DNA of 64,000 nt from Phycisphaeraceae bacterium (GCA_020639215.1 JACKHA010000005.1:62001-126000), one strand, 5' to 3'. Positions 33,135-42,227 are shown, counted from the stretch's first letter. Notes: generated from the sequence alone by a model not told the origin. Program-made: numbers and translations.

Positions 33135-33569
33135 ATGAACGCTTCGGCCCGCGTCACTCCCACCCCGCACTCCCCCCGCCACCCTCGCGGCGGCGTCCCT
33201 GTCGGCGGCCTGGCCATCCTGCTGGTCATCGTCATCATCGCCGTCGCCATCACCATGAACGCCGGCAACGGCTCGTCCTACGTCGAGAACGTCGCCGAGG
33301 CCCGGCGCACCGGCCAGCGCCTGGACGTCTCCCTCGACACCCGGTCCATCGCGCAGCTGGTCACGGCGTACCAGCTCCAGAACGACCGCTACCCGGCGAC
33401 GTTTGAGGACATGGACACCCGCGCGCCCCTCGACCCCTGGGGCCAGCCGCTCTCGTTCAGCATCGACCAGAGCACCCAGCCCGCGACGCTGGTGGTCCGC
33501 AGCATCGGCCAGGACGGCCAGGCCGGCACCGAGGACGACATCGAGCAGCGCGAACGCCTCTCGGTCTGA
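33135..33569 (+). CDS. Pseudopilin-like (GspG-related) membrane protein
   Basis: The 144-residue protein has one N-terminal membrane helix (about 24-41, VGGLAILLVIVIIAVAIT). A globular part follows that resembles the C-terminal half of type II secretion major pseudopilins: IAQLVTAYQLQNDRYPATFEDM (about 72-93), APLDPWGQPLSFSI and SIGQDGQAGTEDDI. It lacks the prepilin-peptidase site GFTLIE; the matching position reads GGVPVGGLA. It may therefore not be processed or polymerised. GAGAGGAG precedes the ATG. No other secretion genes are near. Confidence 0.8.
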   Translation: MNASARVTPTPHSPRHPRGGVPVGGLAILLVIVIIAVAITMNAGNGSSYVENVAEARRTGQRLDVSLDTRSIAQLVTAYQLQNDRYPATFEDMDTRAPLDPWGQPLSFSIDQSTQPATLVVRSIGQDGQAGTEDDIEQRERLSV

Positions 33570-33613
33570 CGCCGACCCCGCAACGCCGCGCGACTCGGTT
33601 GGCGTCGAAGAAC

Positions 33614-33746
33614 GACTCACCGCAGAGGCGCAGTGGGCGCGAAGGAAGGCAGGCGTTCGGCACCGAGTGTCTTCGCCCCCCGGCTTCGCACTTCCCTCAT
33701 TGCCGAACTGGCTCCCTCTGCGCCCTGAACGTCTCCGCGGTGAGTC
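33614..33746. repeat. GGAG-rich inverted repeat, copy 3
   Basis: The left arm (33614-33648, GACTCACCGCAGAGGCGCAG...) and right arm (33712-33746, ending CTCCGCGGTGAGTC) pair over about 33 bp with several mismatches. It fills the 306-bp gap between the pseudopilin-like gene and the dockerin gene. The remaining spacer holds no gene. Confidence 0.85.
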
Positions 33747-33875
33747 CCGTCCCCGCATTGTCGGTGACAATCTGGCGAAATGCGCGTGAGTGGGCAGCCC
33801 GGCCTCTCGCTTCGGTCCTGTCACGCGACAGACAGACCAACCAGCGCGGGACCAATCCCGCAAAGGAGACCCGCC

Positions 33876-35150
33876 ATGAACCCGCTCCGCACCATCTCGC
33901 TCGCCCTGCCCGTGCTGGCCCTCGCCGGCGTCGCCGCCGCCCAGCCCATGCTCCCGTCCAACGACCGCTACCACGTCACCCACACGTTCGACTACGGGCC
34001 CGGCGCCGCCGGGGTGCTGCCCGACGTCACCTACTTCTCCTTCGCCCACGCGTGGGTCGAGGACTCGTTCTGGCGCGGCGCCGACTACTGGGACCCCACC
34101 CAGAACCCCGGCTTCGACGAGTATGGCACCGACTTCCTCGGCGCCGGAGGCGTCGCCCACAACAGCGGCGGCGTCGCCTGCCGCTACGTCTCCCAGACCG
34201 TGCCCACCACCGGACTCGTCGGTTCCTGGTGCGCCACGGTCATCTCCCCGAACGTCAACGCGTCGGCCAACGCCTGCGTCGAGGCCGACATCGACCCGTA
34301 CGGCCCGGGCACGCGCGTCCGCGGCTCGTTCGGCTCCTTTGGCAACGTCCAGGCCGCCCCGCCCGCGTTCGCGCGCGGCTACGCCTTCAGCACCTCGGGC
34401 GTCCGCGTTCGCATCCCGACCCTGAACCCCCAGGGCCAGATCATCTGGACGACCAACATCGACGTGGTCGGCGGCAGCGCCGGCGCCTCGTCCACTCGCC
34501 GCGACCCCCTCGTCCTCGAGGCCACCGACGCCGGCGGCGCGACCGCCACATCCGTCCTGTTCGACGTCGAGCTCACCACCGAGAGCGCGGTCGCCGCCTC
34601 GTGGAACGCCGGGAACCTCCACATCGACGCCCCCAAGGCCCGCTTCTTCCTCGAGATCCCCCAGGGCGCCGCCCGCGACCCCGGCTCCATCCTCATCGAG
34701 GTCGATGGAGGGGCGGTCACGAGCACCGCCGTCACAGGGCGGTTCGCAAACTACTTCCTCCCGCCGATCGGCACCGCCGTCCCCTTCGACGTGCCCATCC
34801 CCACCGACACGATCATCGACTTTGACGCTCGGACCCTCGTGCCCAACCCGATCGCCCTGGCCATGACCATGGACGGCGCGGGCGAGGGACACGCGAGCAG
34901 CGCCCCCGCGTGCCGACCCGACCTGACCACCACCGCCGTCCCCGGCGCCCCCGGCTACGGCGAGCCCGACGGCGTGCTCAACAACGAGGACTTCTTCTAC
35001 TACCTCGCCCAGTTCGCCGAGGGCAACGTCGAGGTCGCCGACCTGACCACCACCGCCGTCCCCGGAACCCCCGGCTTCGGCGTGCCCGATGGCGTGATCA
35101 CCAACGAGGACTTCTTCTACTACCTCATCCTCTTCTCCCAGGGCTGCTGA
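33876..35150 (+). CDS. Secreted GC-type dockerin-anchored protein
   Basis: The 424-residue protein has a signal peptide (LALPVLALAGVAAAQ, cleaved near 23) and a beta-rich exported body with no recognised enzyme motif (DYGPGAAGVLPDVTYFSF, RFFLEIPQGAARDPGS). The C-terminal 79 residues hold two dockerin-like repeats, each starting DLTTTAVPG, running through G-G-PDGV-NNEDFFYYL, and the protein ends in GC. This is the GC-type dockerin arrangement known from Phycisphaerae. The Asp/Asn spacing suggests EF-hand calcium binding, and the tail probably tethers the protein to a cell-surface partner. AAAGGAG lies nine bases before ATG 33876. Confidence 0.85.
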   Translation: MNPLRTISLALPVLALAGVAAAQPMLPSNDRYHVTHTFDYGPGAAGVLPDVTYFSFAHAWVEDSFWRGADYWDPTQNPGFDEYGTDFLGAGGVAHNSGGVACRYVSQTVPTTGLVGSWCATVISPNVNASANACVEADIDPYGPGTRVRGSFGSFGNVQAAPPAFARGYAFSTSGVRVRIPTLNPQGQIIWTTNIDVVGGSAGASSTRRDPLVLEATDAGGATATSVLFDVELTTESAVAASWNAGNLHIDAPKARFFLEIPQGAARDPGSILIEVDGGAVTSTAVTGRFANYFLPPIGTAVPFDVPIPTDTIIDFDARTLVPNPIALAMTMDGAGEGHASSAPACRPDLTTTAVPGAPGYGEPDGVLNNEDFFYYLAQFAEGNVEVADLTTTAVPGTPGFGVPDGVITNEDFFYYLILFSQGC

Positions 35151-35629
35151 GCCGATCGCCCCGGGAGAGGATCAGCCACCCGATCCCAATAACCGGGCCC
35201 ACGCCCCAAGCAACCCGGGCCCGTGACGCCGGGGCGGCCTCGAAGGAGGGGCCGTCCCGGTCTTCGTCCTTCCACGCCACCAGATCCGCGTGGCGACGCC
35301 TCCCCCGAACGCGAGCCGGGGCGTCCCCGCCCCGGTTTCTGCGGGCCACCGCTCCGCAGAACGCCTCCCCATGAGTCCTCTCGTCAGAACCGGGGCGGGG
35401 ACGCCCCGGCTCGCGCGCACCACCGATGTGTCCCGTCCCGTCCGCTCCCGACGCATCGGGCGGCAACCGCAATCGGTAGAACCCGAATGAACGATCGGGT
35501 CCCGACGCTCGAGACGATGGGAAGGCCCTCACGACCGGTGCCGGTCCCCCGCTCGACCAAGAATCACCCGTTCGGCGGCGTGCTCGGCGCCACGCATCGA
35601 GTCGATCAGGCCAGAGGAAGGAACCGCGT
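35151..35629. other. 479-bp spacer with a CCGGGG inverted pair
   Basis: Apart from the inverted repeat at 35311-35414, this spacer shows no gene. Short open frames are Arg/Pro-rich on every strand. AGAGGAAGGAACC just before 35630 is the ribosome binding site of the next gene. Confidence 0.6.
35311..35414. repeat. 27-bp perfect inverted repeat (CCGGGG family)
   Basis: The arms at 35311-35337 and 35388-35414 are exact reverse complements over 27 bases, separated by 50 bp. Each arm contains the self-complementary core CCGGGGCGTCCCCGCCCCGG, so each can also fold alone. A third copy lies in gpmI at 25750-25775. Confidence 0.92.
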
Positions 35630-36937
35630 ATGAAGTCGATCGTGCGAGTCGTGACGGCCGGCCTCCTCCTGGCCTCTGCGTGGAACGTCGCCCCCGCGCT
35701 GGCCCAGCCCGAGCCCTACCTCCGCGTCACCGAGAGCGACGATGGCAGCACCATGCGCCTCGACGTCGCCAGCCGCATGTTCGAGCCGATCGACGGCATC
35801 GGCCCCCGCATCGTGCTCGTCGGGGCCGCCCACGTCGGCGACAGCGTGTTCTACCGACGCCTGCAATACCTGCTCGACGCCCAGGACGTCGTTCTGTTCG
35901 AGGGCGTGGGCTTGGGCGACCCGACCGAGGGCCTGCCTGTGGTCGGTCGCGCCGAGCGGGCCGACCGGACCGAGCGCCGGGCCCGCCTGCTGGTGGCCGC
36001 GATCGTGGGGCACCGGGCCCGCACCGGGCGGTACCCCGCCGACCTCGACGAGCTGTACGCCGGCATGGAACTCGGCACCGCCGAGATGGTCCGCCCGCTC
36101 ATGCAGGATGCCGACGCCCATCCCTTCGAGTACGAGCTTCTCTTCGACGCCGGCGACGCCCCCACTTCGTTTGTCGTCCGCGCCGGCAACCGCGAGTTCG
36201 ATCGTGCCGACCTGGCCCGTCCTTCGGGCGAGCCGCTCGACTCCATGGCCGGCGACGAGGGCATCCAGCGGGGCCTGGCCCGGGCCCTGGGCGTCGAGTT
36301 CCAGCTCGACGCGGTCGACTACTCCCAGAACAACTGGGTCAACTGCGACGTGACCCTTGAAGAACTCGAGCGTCTCCTCGCCGAGGCCGGGCTTGCGGGC
36401 GAGGGCGACAACTTCCTGGCCATGATGAGCGGCAGCGGCCTCATGGGCGCGCTCCAGGGCACGGTGCTGGGCCTGATCTCCTCCAGCCCGACCATGCGCG
36501 AGATGGTCAAGATGGTCATGATCGACGTGCTGGGCCAGGCCGAGCAGTTCATGTCCGACATGCCCGGCCCGATGGGCGACCTCATGGACGTTCTGCTGCA
36601 CGAGCGGAACGACGTGGTCGAGGCCCGCCTGCACGAGATCGTCGACGACGCGGGCGAGTTCGGGTCCGTCGGCGTCTTCTACGGAGCCGCTCACCTGCCC
36701 GGCATCGAGGACGCGCTCGTGCAGCGGATGGGCTACCGCCCGGTGGCGACGCACTGGATCACGGCCATGGGCGTGGACCTCAACCGCGTCGGGGCCAGCC
36801 CGGCCCAGGCCCGCCAGATCCGCCAGATGATCCGGCGCACGATGGAGCAGGAGTTCTCCCGCATGCGCGACGCGGCCCCGCCGGCCCGCGAGCCCGCCCA
36901 GACCACGCCCCGACAGCGATCCAAGCGGGCGGCGTGA
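35630..36937 (+). CDS. TraB/Tiki-like secreted protein with a pilin-like insert
   Basis: The 435-residue protein has a signal peptide (about 1-25). RIVLVGAAHVGDSVFYRRL (about 60-78) and DVVLFEG (about 86-92) match the first TraB/GumN/Tiki motifs, and GVFYGAAHLPGIEDAL (about 347-362) matches the second. The two GxxH motifs and the Glu form the putative metal-protease site of this superfamily. Residues about 117-190 do not fit: RLLVAAIVGHRARTGRYPADLDELY and FEYELLFDAG read like a GspG-type pseudopilin segment. The C-terminus is Arg/Pro-rich. The function in bacteria is unknown. It is a single gene. Confidence 0.7.
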   Translation: MKSIVRVVTAGLLLASAWNVAPALAQPEPYLRVTESDDGSTMRLDVASRMFEPIDGIGPRIVLVGAAHVGDSVFYRRLQYLLDAQDVVLFEGVGLGDPTEGLPVVGRAERADRTERRARLLVAAIVGHRARTGRYPADLDELYAGMELGTAEMVRPLMQDADAHPFEYELLFDAGDAPTSFVVRAGNREFDRADLARPSGEPLDSMAGDEGIQRGLARALGVEFQLDAVDYSQNNWVNCDVTLEELERLLAEAGLAGEGDNFLAMMSGSGLMGALQGTVLGLISSSPTMREMVKMVMIDVLGQAEQFMSDMPGPMGDLMDVLLHERNDVVEARLHEIVDDAGEFGSVGVFYGAAHLPGIEDALVQRMGYRPVATHWITAMGVDLNRVGASPAQARQIRQMIRRTMEQEFSRMRDAAPPAREPAQTTPRQRSKRAA

Positions 36938-36949
36938 GGGCGGCGGCGT

Positions 36950-37564
36950 TCACCTCCTTCGACGCGGCACGAAGAACCCCAGCCCCAGCACGCCCAGCGT
37001 CGCCGGGGTTGGCAGGACGATGAGGCTCGTGCCGGTGTAGGTGGTGGGCAGGAAGGCCCAGTGCAGTTCGTTGTACGGCGGGATGATGGCGTAGACGTCT
37101 GGGAAGGCCGCGGAGGGCACCCAGTCGAACGAGACGGTGGTGGGCTGCGAGACGACGGGGGCGGTCCAGTCGTAGGACAACGCTTCGATGCCCGGCCACA
37201 TCACGTACGGTGGCTGCACACTGGTGACGAAGAGTGGGTGCGATACGAACTCGTACGAGATGCCTACCACACTACCGCCTGCTGCCGTCCCATGGCTGGC
37301 GGGGTAGATCTGCGAGTGAACGAGCAGGCGAAGGTCTGAGTAGACGTTGGAGGCTGATCCCAAATCGCCGGTCGCGCGGAGGTCACCCCCGATGCCGGCC
37401 AGGAAGCTGGAACCGGACCTCGCGTGCCTTGCCGTGATTCGGATTGTCTCGCCCGGCAGAACAACGCCGTCGGGGTCGTTGTGCGAGACATCGACGGTGG
37501 CCGTTTGCGCTGTCGCAAACACGCCGGGGATGGTCACGCAGCATGCTGATAGGAATCCGCGCAC
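36950..37564 (-). CDS. Secreted protein with PEP-CTERM-like tail, paralog of 45557-46150
   Basis: The 204-residue product has a short signal (FLSACCVTIPGVFATAQT). The beta-rich body starts ATVDVSHNDPDGVVLPGETI. The tail is LPTPATLGVLGLGFFVPRRRR, which has the hydrophobic-then-Arg pattern of PEP-CTERM signals but PTP instead of PEP. I chose GTG 37564 because AAGGAG precedes it by about ten bases and the signal peptide starts there; the frame is open to 37636. It is convergent with the TraB-like gene, 12 bp apart. It is similar along its length to the product of 45557-46150, including LPTTYTGTSL against LPTTYIGTSL. Confidence 0.75.
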   Translation of the reverse strand: MRGFLSACCVTIPGVFATAQTATVDVSHNDPDGVVLPGETIRITARHARSGSSFLAGIGGDLRATGDLGSASNVYSDLRLLVHSQIYPASHGTAAGGSVVGISYEFVSHPLFVTSVQPPYVMWPGIEALSYDWTAPVVSQPTTVSFDWVPSAAFPDVYAIIPPYNELHWAFLPTTYTGTSLIVLPTPATLGVLGLGFFVPRRRR

Positions 37565-37740
37565 CCGAGCGCTCCTTCGACCCAGGAAGCCCGGGTCGCC
37601 GCCTCCACGAATGTACACCGGAGCCGGGCCTGACACAATGCGGTGGGCACCCCCGCGGTGCCTGCGAGCGTCCCTGTCCCGGCGGCCTGTGCCTCTCCCG
37701 GCCCGGCGTCCGATCCCCCATCCTCACGTACGATCCCCCG

Positions 37741-40700
37741 ATGCCCCTCGGCCCGTTCTCCTTCGAAGCCCCGGTGTGGCTGTGGTTGGCCGCGATCGGA
37801 GTGCCTGTTGCGCTGCTGGCGGTGCGGCTGCTGGCGTCGATGACGGGGCTGCGCCGGTGGACGGCGGCGGTGGCGCGGGCCGCGCTGTTCGCGCTGGTCG
37901 CGGTGACGCTGGCGGGGGCCGCGAGTGTGCGCGAGACGGATCGCCTCGCGGTCGTTGCCGTCGTGGACGTGAGCGGGTCGGTGCTGCGGTATGGGCCGGC
38001 GCAGCTGGATGAGCAGGGACGGCGTGAGGCGATCGTGGATCGGGTGCGGGGCTGGCTGGCGCGGTCGACACGCGGGCGCGGGCCGGACGATCTGCTGGGC
38101 ATCGTCGTGTTCGATGGGCAGGCCCTTGCAGTCGCGGCCCCGACGCCCGGCGATCCGCTGGACCGCCCGTTCGAGGCGGCGGGGGCGGAAGGCTCGGACC
38201 TGGGGGCCGCGCTGCGCCTGGCGCGGGCGCTGATCCCGGCGGACGCGGCGGGTCGGATCGTGCTGATCTCCGACGGGAACCAGACGGCGGGGGACGCGAT
38301 CGGCGCGGCCCGAGAGGCCTCGTCGCCGCGCGGCCAGCGTGGGCCGACGCCGATCGATGTGGCGCCGATCGAGTATCGCCTGACGCGCGAGGTGTTCGTG
38401 GAGTCGGTCGATGCCCCGGCGAGCGCGGGGGCGGAGGCGACGATCACGCTGCGGGTGGCGCTGGTGGCCACGTCGCCGAGCCGCGGCGTGCTGCGGGTGC
38501 TCCAGGACGGGCAGAGCGTGGACGCGACGCCGGGGCGGGATGGCGATGCGCTGCCGATCGAGCTGGAGGCGGGGCGGACGGTGGTGGCGGTGCCGGTGGC
38601 GTTGTCGCCGGCGCGGACGCACCGGTTCGAGGTGATCTTCGAGCCGGAGCGGGAGGACGCGAGCGAGCGCGCGGCGTCCAACGGCGAGGTTCGCCTGGTC
38701 GGCGATACCGACGTGGCCAACAACCGTGGCGAGGCGTTCACGGTCACGCCGGGGCGGGGCTCGATCCTGATCCTGGACGGCGACGGGCAGGGGAATCCCG
38801 GCGGGCCAGGCGCGACGCTGGCCAACGTGTGGCGCGAAGCGGGGATCGAGGCCCAGCTCGCTGCGCCGGACGCGATGCCGGGCGACCTGCTGTCGCTGCA
38901 GCGATACGACATGGTGGTGCTGCAGAACGTTGCGGGCGATGCGCTCGGGCCGGAGCGCATGGAACTCCTGTCGGCGTACGTGCGCGACCTTGGGGGCGGG
39001 CTGCTGACCCTCGGCGGGCGCGAGTCGTACGGCGCGGGCGGGTGGAAGGGCTCGGCCCTGGAGGAGCTGTTGCCCGTCTCGCTGGATCTGCCCGAGCGCC
39101 TGCTGTCGCCGGACCTGGCGGTCGTGTTCGTGATGGACCGGTCGGGTTCGATGGGCTGGCGTGTGCAGGGCTCGACGCGATCGAAGCAGGAGATCACCAG
39201 CGAGGCGGCGGCGGCGGCGGTGCGGTCGCTGCAGGCGACGGACCTGGTCGGGGTTGTCACGTACAACCTGGACCATCAGGTGGTCGTGCCGCTGGGACCG
39301 AACACCGATCCGGAACGGACGGCGGCGAGCATCCTGGGGATCTCGCCGAACGGGGGCACGGCCTCGGGCAGCGCGCTGCGCGAGGCCGAACGCCAGCTGC
39401 TGGCGGTCGACGCCAAGACACGCCACATCATCCTGCTGTCGGACGGGCAGTCGATGGACGCGGAGATCCTGCCGGACATGGCCCGCCAGATGCACGAGCG
39501 CGGCATCACGATCTCGACGATCGCGGTGGGCGATGGGGCCCACATCGAGAGCATGCGCCTGGTGGCGTTCTATGGGGGCGGGACGTTCTATGAGGTGGTG
39601 AACCCGTCGGTGCTGCCGCGCGTGTTCCTGAGGGCGGTGCGGGTGCTGCGGACGCCGATGGTGCGGGAGACGGCGTTCAGGCCGGTGCTGGGAGCGGGTG
39701 AGTCGCCGCTGGTGGCGGGGTTGTCGGGGGTTGATGAGGAGGGGCTCCCGCGCCTGATGGGGCTGAACCTGACGCAGGCGCGGGCCGAGGCGACGGCGGT
39801 GAACGCGCTGGTGACGCCCGACGGCGAACCCGTGCTGGCCCATTGGCAGGTCGAGCTGGGGCAGGTGGTGTCGTTCACGTCGGACGTGTGGCGTTGGGGG
39901 GCGGCGTGGCCCGAGTGGGGGTCGTTCCGGACGCTGTGGACGCAGGTGGCACGCCTGGCGTCGCGCCCGACGGCGGCCCGCGGGCTGGACCTCGGCGCGA
40001 CGATCCGGGGCGAGCGCCTCCACGTGCGCCTGGACGCGATCGATGCGCAGGGGCGGCCGCTGGACCTGCTCACGATCGAGGCGGCGGTGTTCGGGCCGGA
40101 CGGTTCGCCGCGGGACGTGACACTCGAGCAGGTCGGCCCTGGCGTGTACGAGGCGGACGTGGCGACCCAGCGGGCCGGTGCGTATGTAGTCGTGGCCAAG
40201 CCGCGCCAGGGCGAGCGGGCGCTGGCGCCGATCGTGGCCGGGGCGATCGCGCCCGATGCACAGGAGTACCGGCGTCTGGCGTCGGATGAGGCGCTGATGC
40301 GCGAGATCGCGGCGGCGGGCGGCGGGCGCGTGCTGTCGCTTGATGCTGCCGCGGAGTTGTTCGAGCGGTCGGGCGTCGAGCCGCTGCGGGCCTCGACGCC
40401 GCTGTGGCCCGTGCTGGTGGCGTGGACGCTGGGCGTGCTGCTGCTGGACGTGGGGACGCGCCGGATCGCGTGGGACCGGCTTGTGTCGCGCGAACTTCGC
40501 GGCAAGACGGTGCTGCAGTCCATGGCCGAGGCGACACGGGATCGGGGCAGCCAAGCCGCCGGGACGCTGTCGCGCCTCGCCGGTCTGGGCGCGGCGCGCG
40601 AGCGGGAAGCGTCGGGGGCGGCGCTATCCGGGCGGGACGCGGTTGAGACAGTGCGGCTGGTGGAGGCGCAGCGAGACAGGGCGCGGGTCGCGGCGGCGCG

Positions 40701-40887
40701 GGCGGCCATGCAGGGTGGAGCCGACGCAGCCACGCCGGGTTCGGAGTCGGCGGCGTCGGGCGGGGCCGCGGTCGACTCAGGCGACACAAAGCACTCTGGT
40801 GTCGCCGCGCAACCACCTTCGGACGAGACGCCTCTGCAGCGTGCGAAGCGGCTGGCGCGAGAACGGTTGGAGAGAGAGAAGCGGTGA
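37741..40887 (+). CDS. Large membrane protein with two VWA domains
   Basis: The 1048-residue protein starts with two membrane helices (about 10-30 and 45-62). The first von Willebrand A domain has the metal site DVSGS (76-80), and the second has DRSGS (466-470). A segment between them, with GSILILDGDGQGNPGG and AYVRDLGGGLLTLGGRESY, resembles the glutamine amidotransferase-like domain common in such proteins. A C-terminal helix (about 893-912) and a charged cytoplasmic tail follow. Family members in planctomycetes are of unknown role. ATG 37741 fits the first helix. The gene is divergent from 36950-37564. Confidence 0.88.
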   Translation: MPLGPFSFEAPVWLWLAAIGVPVALLAVRLLASMTGLRRWTAAVARAALFALVAVTLAGAASVRETDRLAVVAVVDVSGSVLRYGPAQLDEQGRREAIVDRVRGWLARSTRGRGPDDLLGIVVFDGQALAVAAPTPGDPLDRPFEAAGAEGSDLGAALRLARALIPADAAGRIVLISDGNQTAGDAIGAAREASSPRGQRGPTPIDVAPIEYRLTREVFVESVDAPASAGAEATITLRVALVATSPSRGVLRVLQDGQSVDATPGRDGDALPIELEAGRTVVAVPVALSPARTHRFEVIFEPEREDASERAASNGEVRLVGDTDVANNRGEAFTVTPGRGSILILDGDGQGNPGGPGATLANVWREAGIEAQLAAPDAMPGDLLSLQRYDMVVLQNVAGDALGPERMELLSAYVRDLGGGLLTLGGRESYGAGGWKGSALEELLPVSLDLPERLLSPDLAVVFVMDRSGSMGWRVQGSTRSKQEITSEAAAAAVRSLQATDLVGVVTYNLDHQVVVPLGPNTDPERTAASILGISPNGGTASGSALREAERQLLAVDAKTRHIILLSDGQSMDAEILPDMARQMHERGITISTIAVGDGAHIESMRLVAFYGGGTFYEVVNPSVLPRVFLRAVRVLRTPMVRETAFRPVLGAGESPLVAGLSGVDEEGLPRLMGLNLTQARAEATAVNALVTPDGEPVLAHWQVELGQVVSFTSDVWRWGAAWPEWGSFRTLWTQVARLASRPTAARGLDLGATIRGERLHVRLDAIDAQGRPLDLLTIEAAVFGPDGSPRDVTLEQVGPGVYEADVATQRAGAYVVVAKPRQGERALAPIVAGAIAPDAQEYRRLASDEALMREIAAAGGGRVLSLDAAAELFERSGVEPLRASTPLWPVLVAWTLGVLLLDVGTRRIAWDRLVSRELRGKTVLQSMAEATRDRGSQAAGTLSRLAGLGAAREREASGAALSGRDAVETVRLVEAQRDRARVAAARAAMQGGADAATPGSESAASGGAAVDSGDTKHSGVAAQPPSDETPLQRAKRLARERLEREKR

Positions 40888-41563
40888 GACGCGGGCCGGT
40901 CGTCGGCGGCTTGTGCCGCCTCGCGCGGCCAAACGGGCCGGCTTGAGGCATCGGCGCGATTGGAGCGCCGAGTCAGCTCTTCGAGTTCCGTCTGTAGGGT
41001 CTCGGCAACGCGGGGAATCCGGCGCTGAGGTTGCCCCACGTCCGCGCGTAACGGACCTTTCGGGTGTCGGTGGTGGAGAACACCCGATGCGGAGCCAAGA
41101 CGTGAACGAACCCCGCCCGATTCCGAGCGTGATCTACGCCCCGTTGCTGCGAGAGATCGATCCACCCCGGGCCGCACCCCGGCGTGTCGTGCACAGGCAC
41201 GCGAGGGTCCGCCCGGTCCGCTCGGTGCACCGCCCCGTGCGCCACACCCGCGTGCCGCGGGCCTGAGCCGAAGGGCGCTGCCCGCAGCGCACGCCCCGGC
41301 GTGACCCGCACCTCGTACGTCCCCTCCGACCCAAACCCGCCTGCGTCTTCGCTCGACGGCCCGATCCCGCCGTCGGCGCCTGTGTGGTCTCTCGGGTCCG
41401 CGGCAGCGGACCACCCTCCCGGCCCTGGGCGCGAGCATCGCTCGCGCCCGGGGCATTCCGCGCAGGGCCCGACGCGCAAGCGTCGTGGTCCGCACCCGAT
41501 GGATGGCCACCGTGTATCGGCGTGCGACCCGCTCTCAGCCCCACGCTCGCGCGAGGGAATCCG
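40888..41563. other. Long spacer after the VWA gene
   Basis: This 676-bp stretch contains one doubtful small reading frame (41087-41266) and a perfect 10-bp hairpin with an ATC loop at 41427-41449 (GGGCGCGAGC / GCTCGCGCCC). Other open frames on both strands have Arg/Pro/Gly-rich shadow composition. I see nothing else. Confidence 0.5.
41087..41266 (+). CDS. Possible small basic protein, 59 aa
   Basis: The frame starts MRSQDVNEPRPIPSVIYAPL and ends in a very basic His/Arg/Pro-rich stretch (RRVVHRHARVRPVRSVHRPV). GGTGGAGAA lies six bases before the ATG, a fair ribosome binding site. The first half looks like protein and the second could be low-complexity noise. I cannot assign a family, and it may not be a gene. 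Confidence 0.3.
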   Translation: MRSQDVNEPRPIPSVIYAPLLREIDPPRAAPRRVVHRHARVRPVRSVHRPVRHTRVPRA

Positions 41564-42193
41564 CTACTGGCGCCGATACGTCGTGTCGATCGTCGGCCCC
41601 GACGAGCCGTCGGGCAGCAGCGCGACGAGCGACGTCGAGAACTCGTCGTTGCTCCGGATACTGATCGTCACGAGGAACCGCTGCTGCTGCTCGGGGCCGG
41701 TGGCGTACTGGGCCTGGCAGACGATCAGCCTGTTGTTGTCCTCGCTCTGGCCGCGCAGGCGCATGGTGGCGGTCGAGCCGGTGTAGAGCCACGTGCCCTC
41801 GTACACGCCTGCGGCGTTGTTGTGCCCCAGGATCTTGAGCGACTCGATGCTCTCGCCGAGCATGAGGCCGATCTCGCGGATGGCGATGAACCGCCCGTCG
41901 AGGATGGCCTCGACGCTGGCCGAGCCGCCTTCCGGCTCGGAGCCGGGGCTGTCGGGCGACATGCGGAACACGCTCGTCCACGACCAGTCGCCAACGAGGC
42001 GCGTCAGTTCCGCATGGGCCGCGCCGGGGAGCTCGATCGACTCGACGGCACCGGTTTCGACGCTGGGGGCTGGCTGGGCAGACGGGCGGGGCGCCGCGTC
42101 GCGCGGCTGCTCCACCCGAGCCAGACCCGCGCCCAAGAACGAAGCGGCCAGCAGAACGAGCGACCCCGACACCAATGTCATCCGCGTCATCAC
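41564..42193 (-). CDS. DUF1579-family secreted protein
   Basis: The 209-residue protein has an N-terminal hydrophobic signal (TLVSGSLVLLAASFLGAGLA) and a Pro/Ala linker. The DUF1579 domain starts at HAELTRLVGDWSWTSVF (about 60-76) and includes ILDGRFIAIREIG, SLKILGHNNAAGVYEGTW and DEFSTSLVALL. The fold is a lipocalin-like barrel of unknown ligand. Alternate starts at the first or second Met cannot be told apart. It is on the same strand as, and 34 bp downstream of, the SMR transporter, so co-transcription is possible. Confidence 0.87.
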   Translation of the reverse strand: MMTRMTLVSGSLVLLAASFLGAGLARVEQPRDAAPRPSAQPAPSVETGAVESIELPGAAHAELTRLVGDWSWTSVFRMSPDSPGSEPEGGSASVEAILDGRFIAIREIGLMLGESIESLKILGHNNAAGVYEGTWLYTGSTATMRLRGQSEDNNRLIVCQAQYATGPEQQQRFLVTISIRSNDEFSTSLVALLPDGSSGPTIDTTYRRQ

Positions 42194-42227
42194 TTGCCCT
42201 CTCTGGTATTGAGACTCTTGTCCCGCC

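Noticed and set aside
40973..41479. 168-residue minus-strand frame after the VWA gene
   Set aside because: Gly/Arg/Pro-rich shadow composition; no ribosome binding site or motif.
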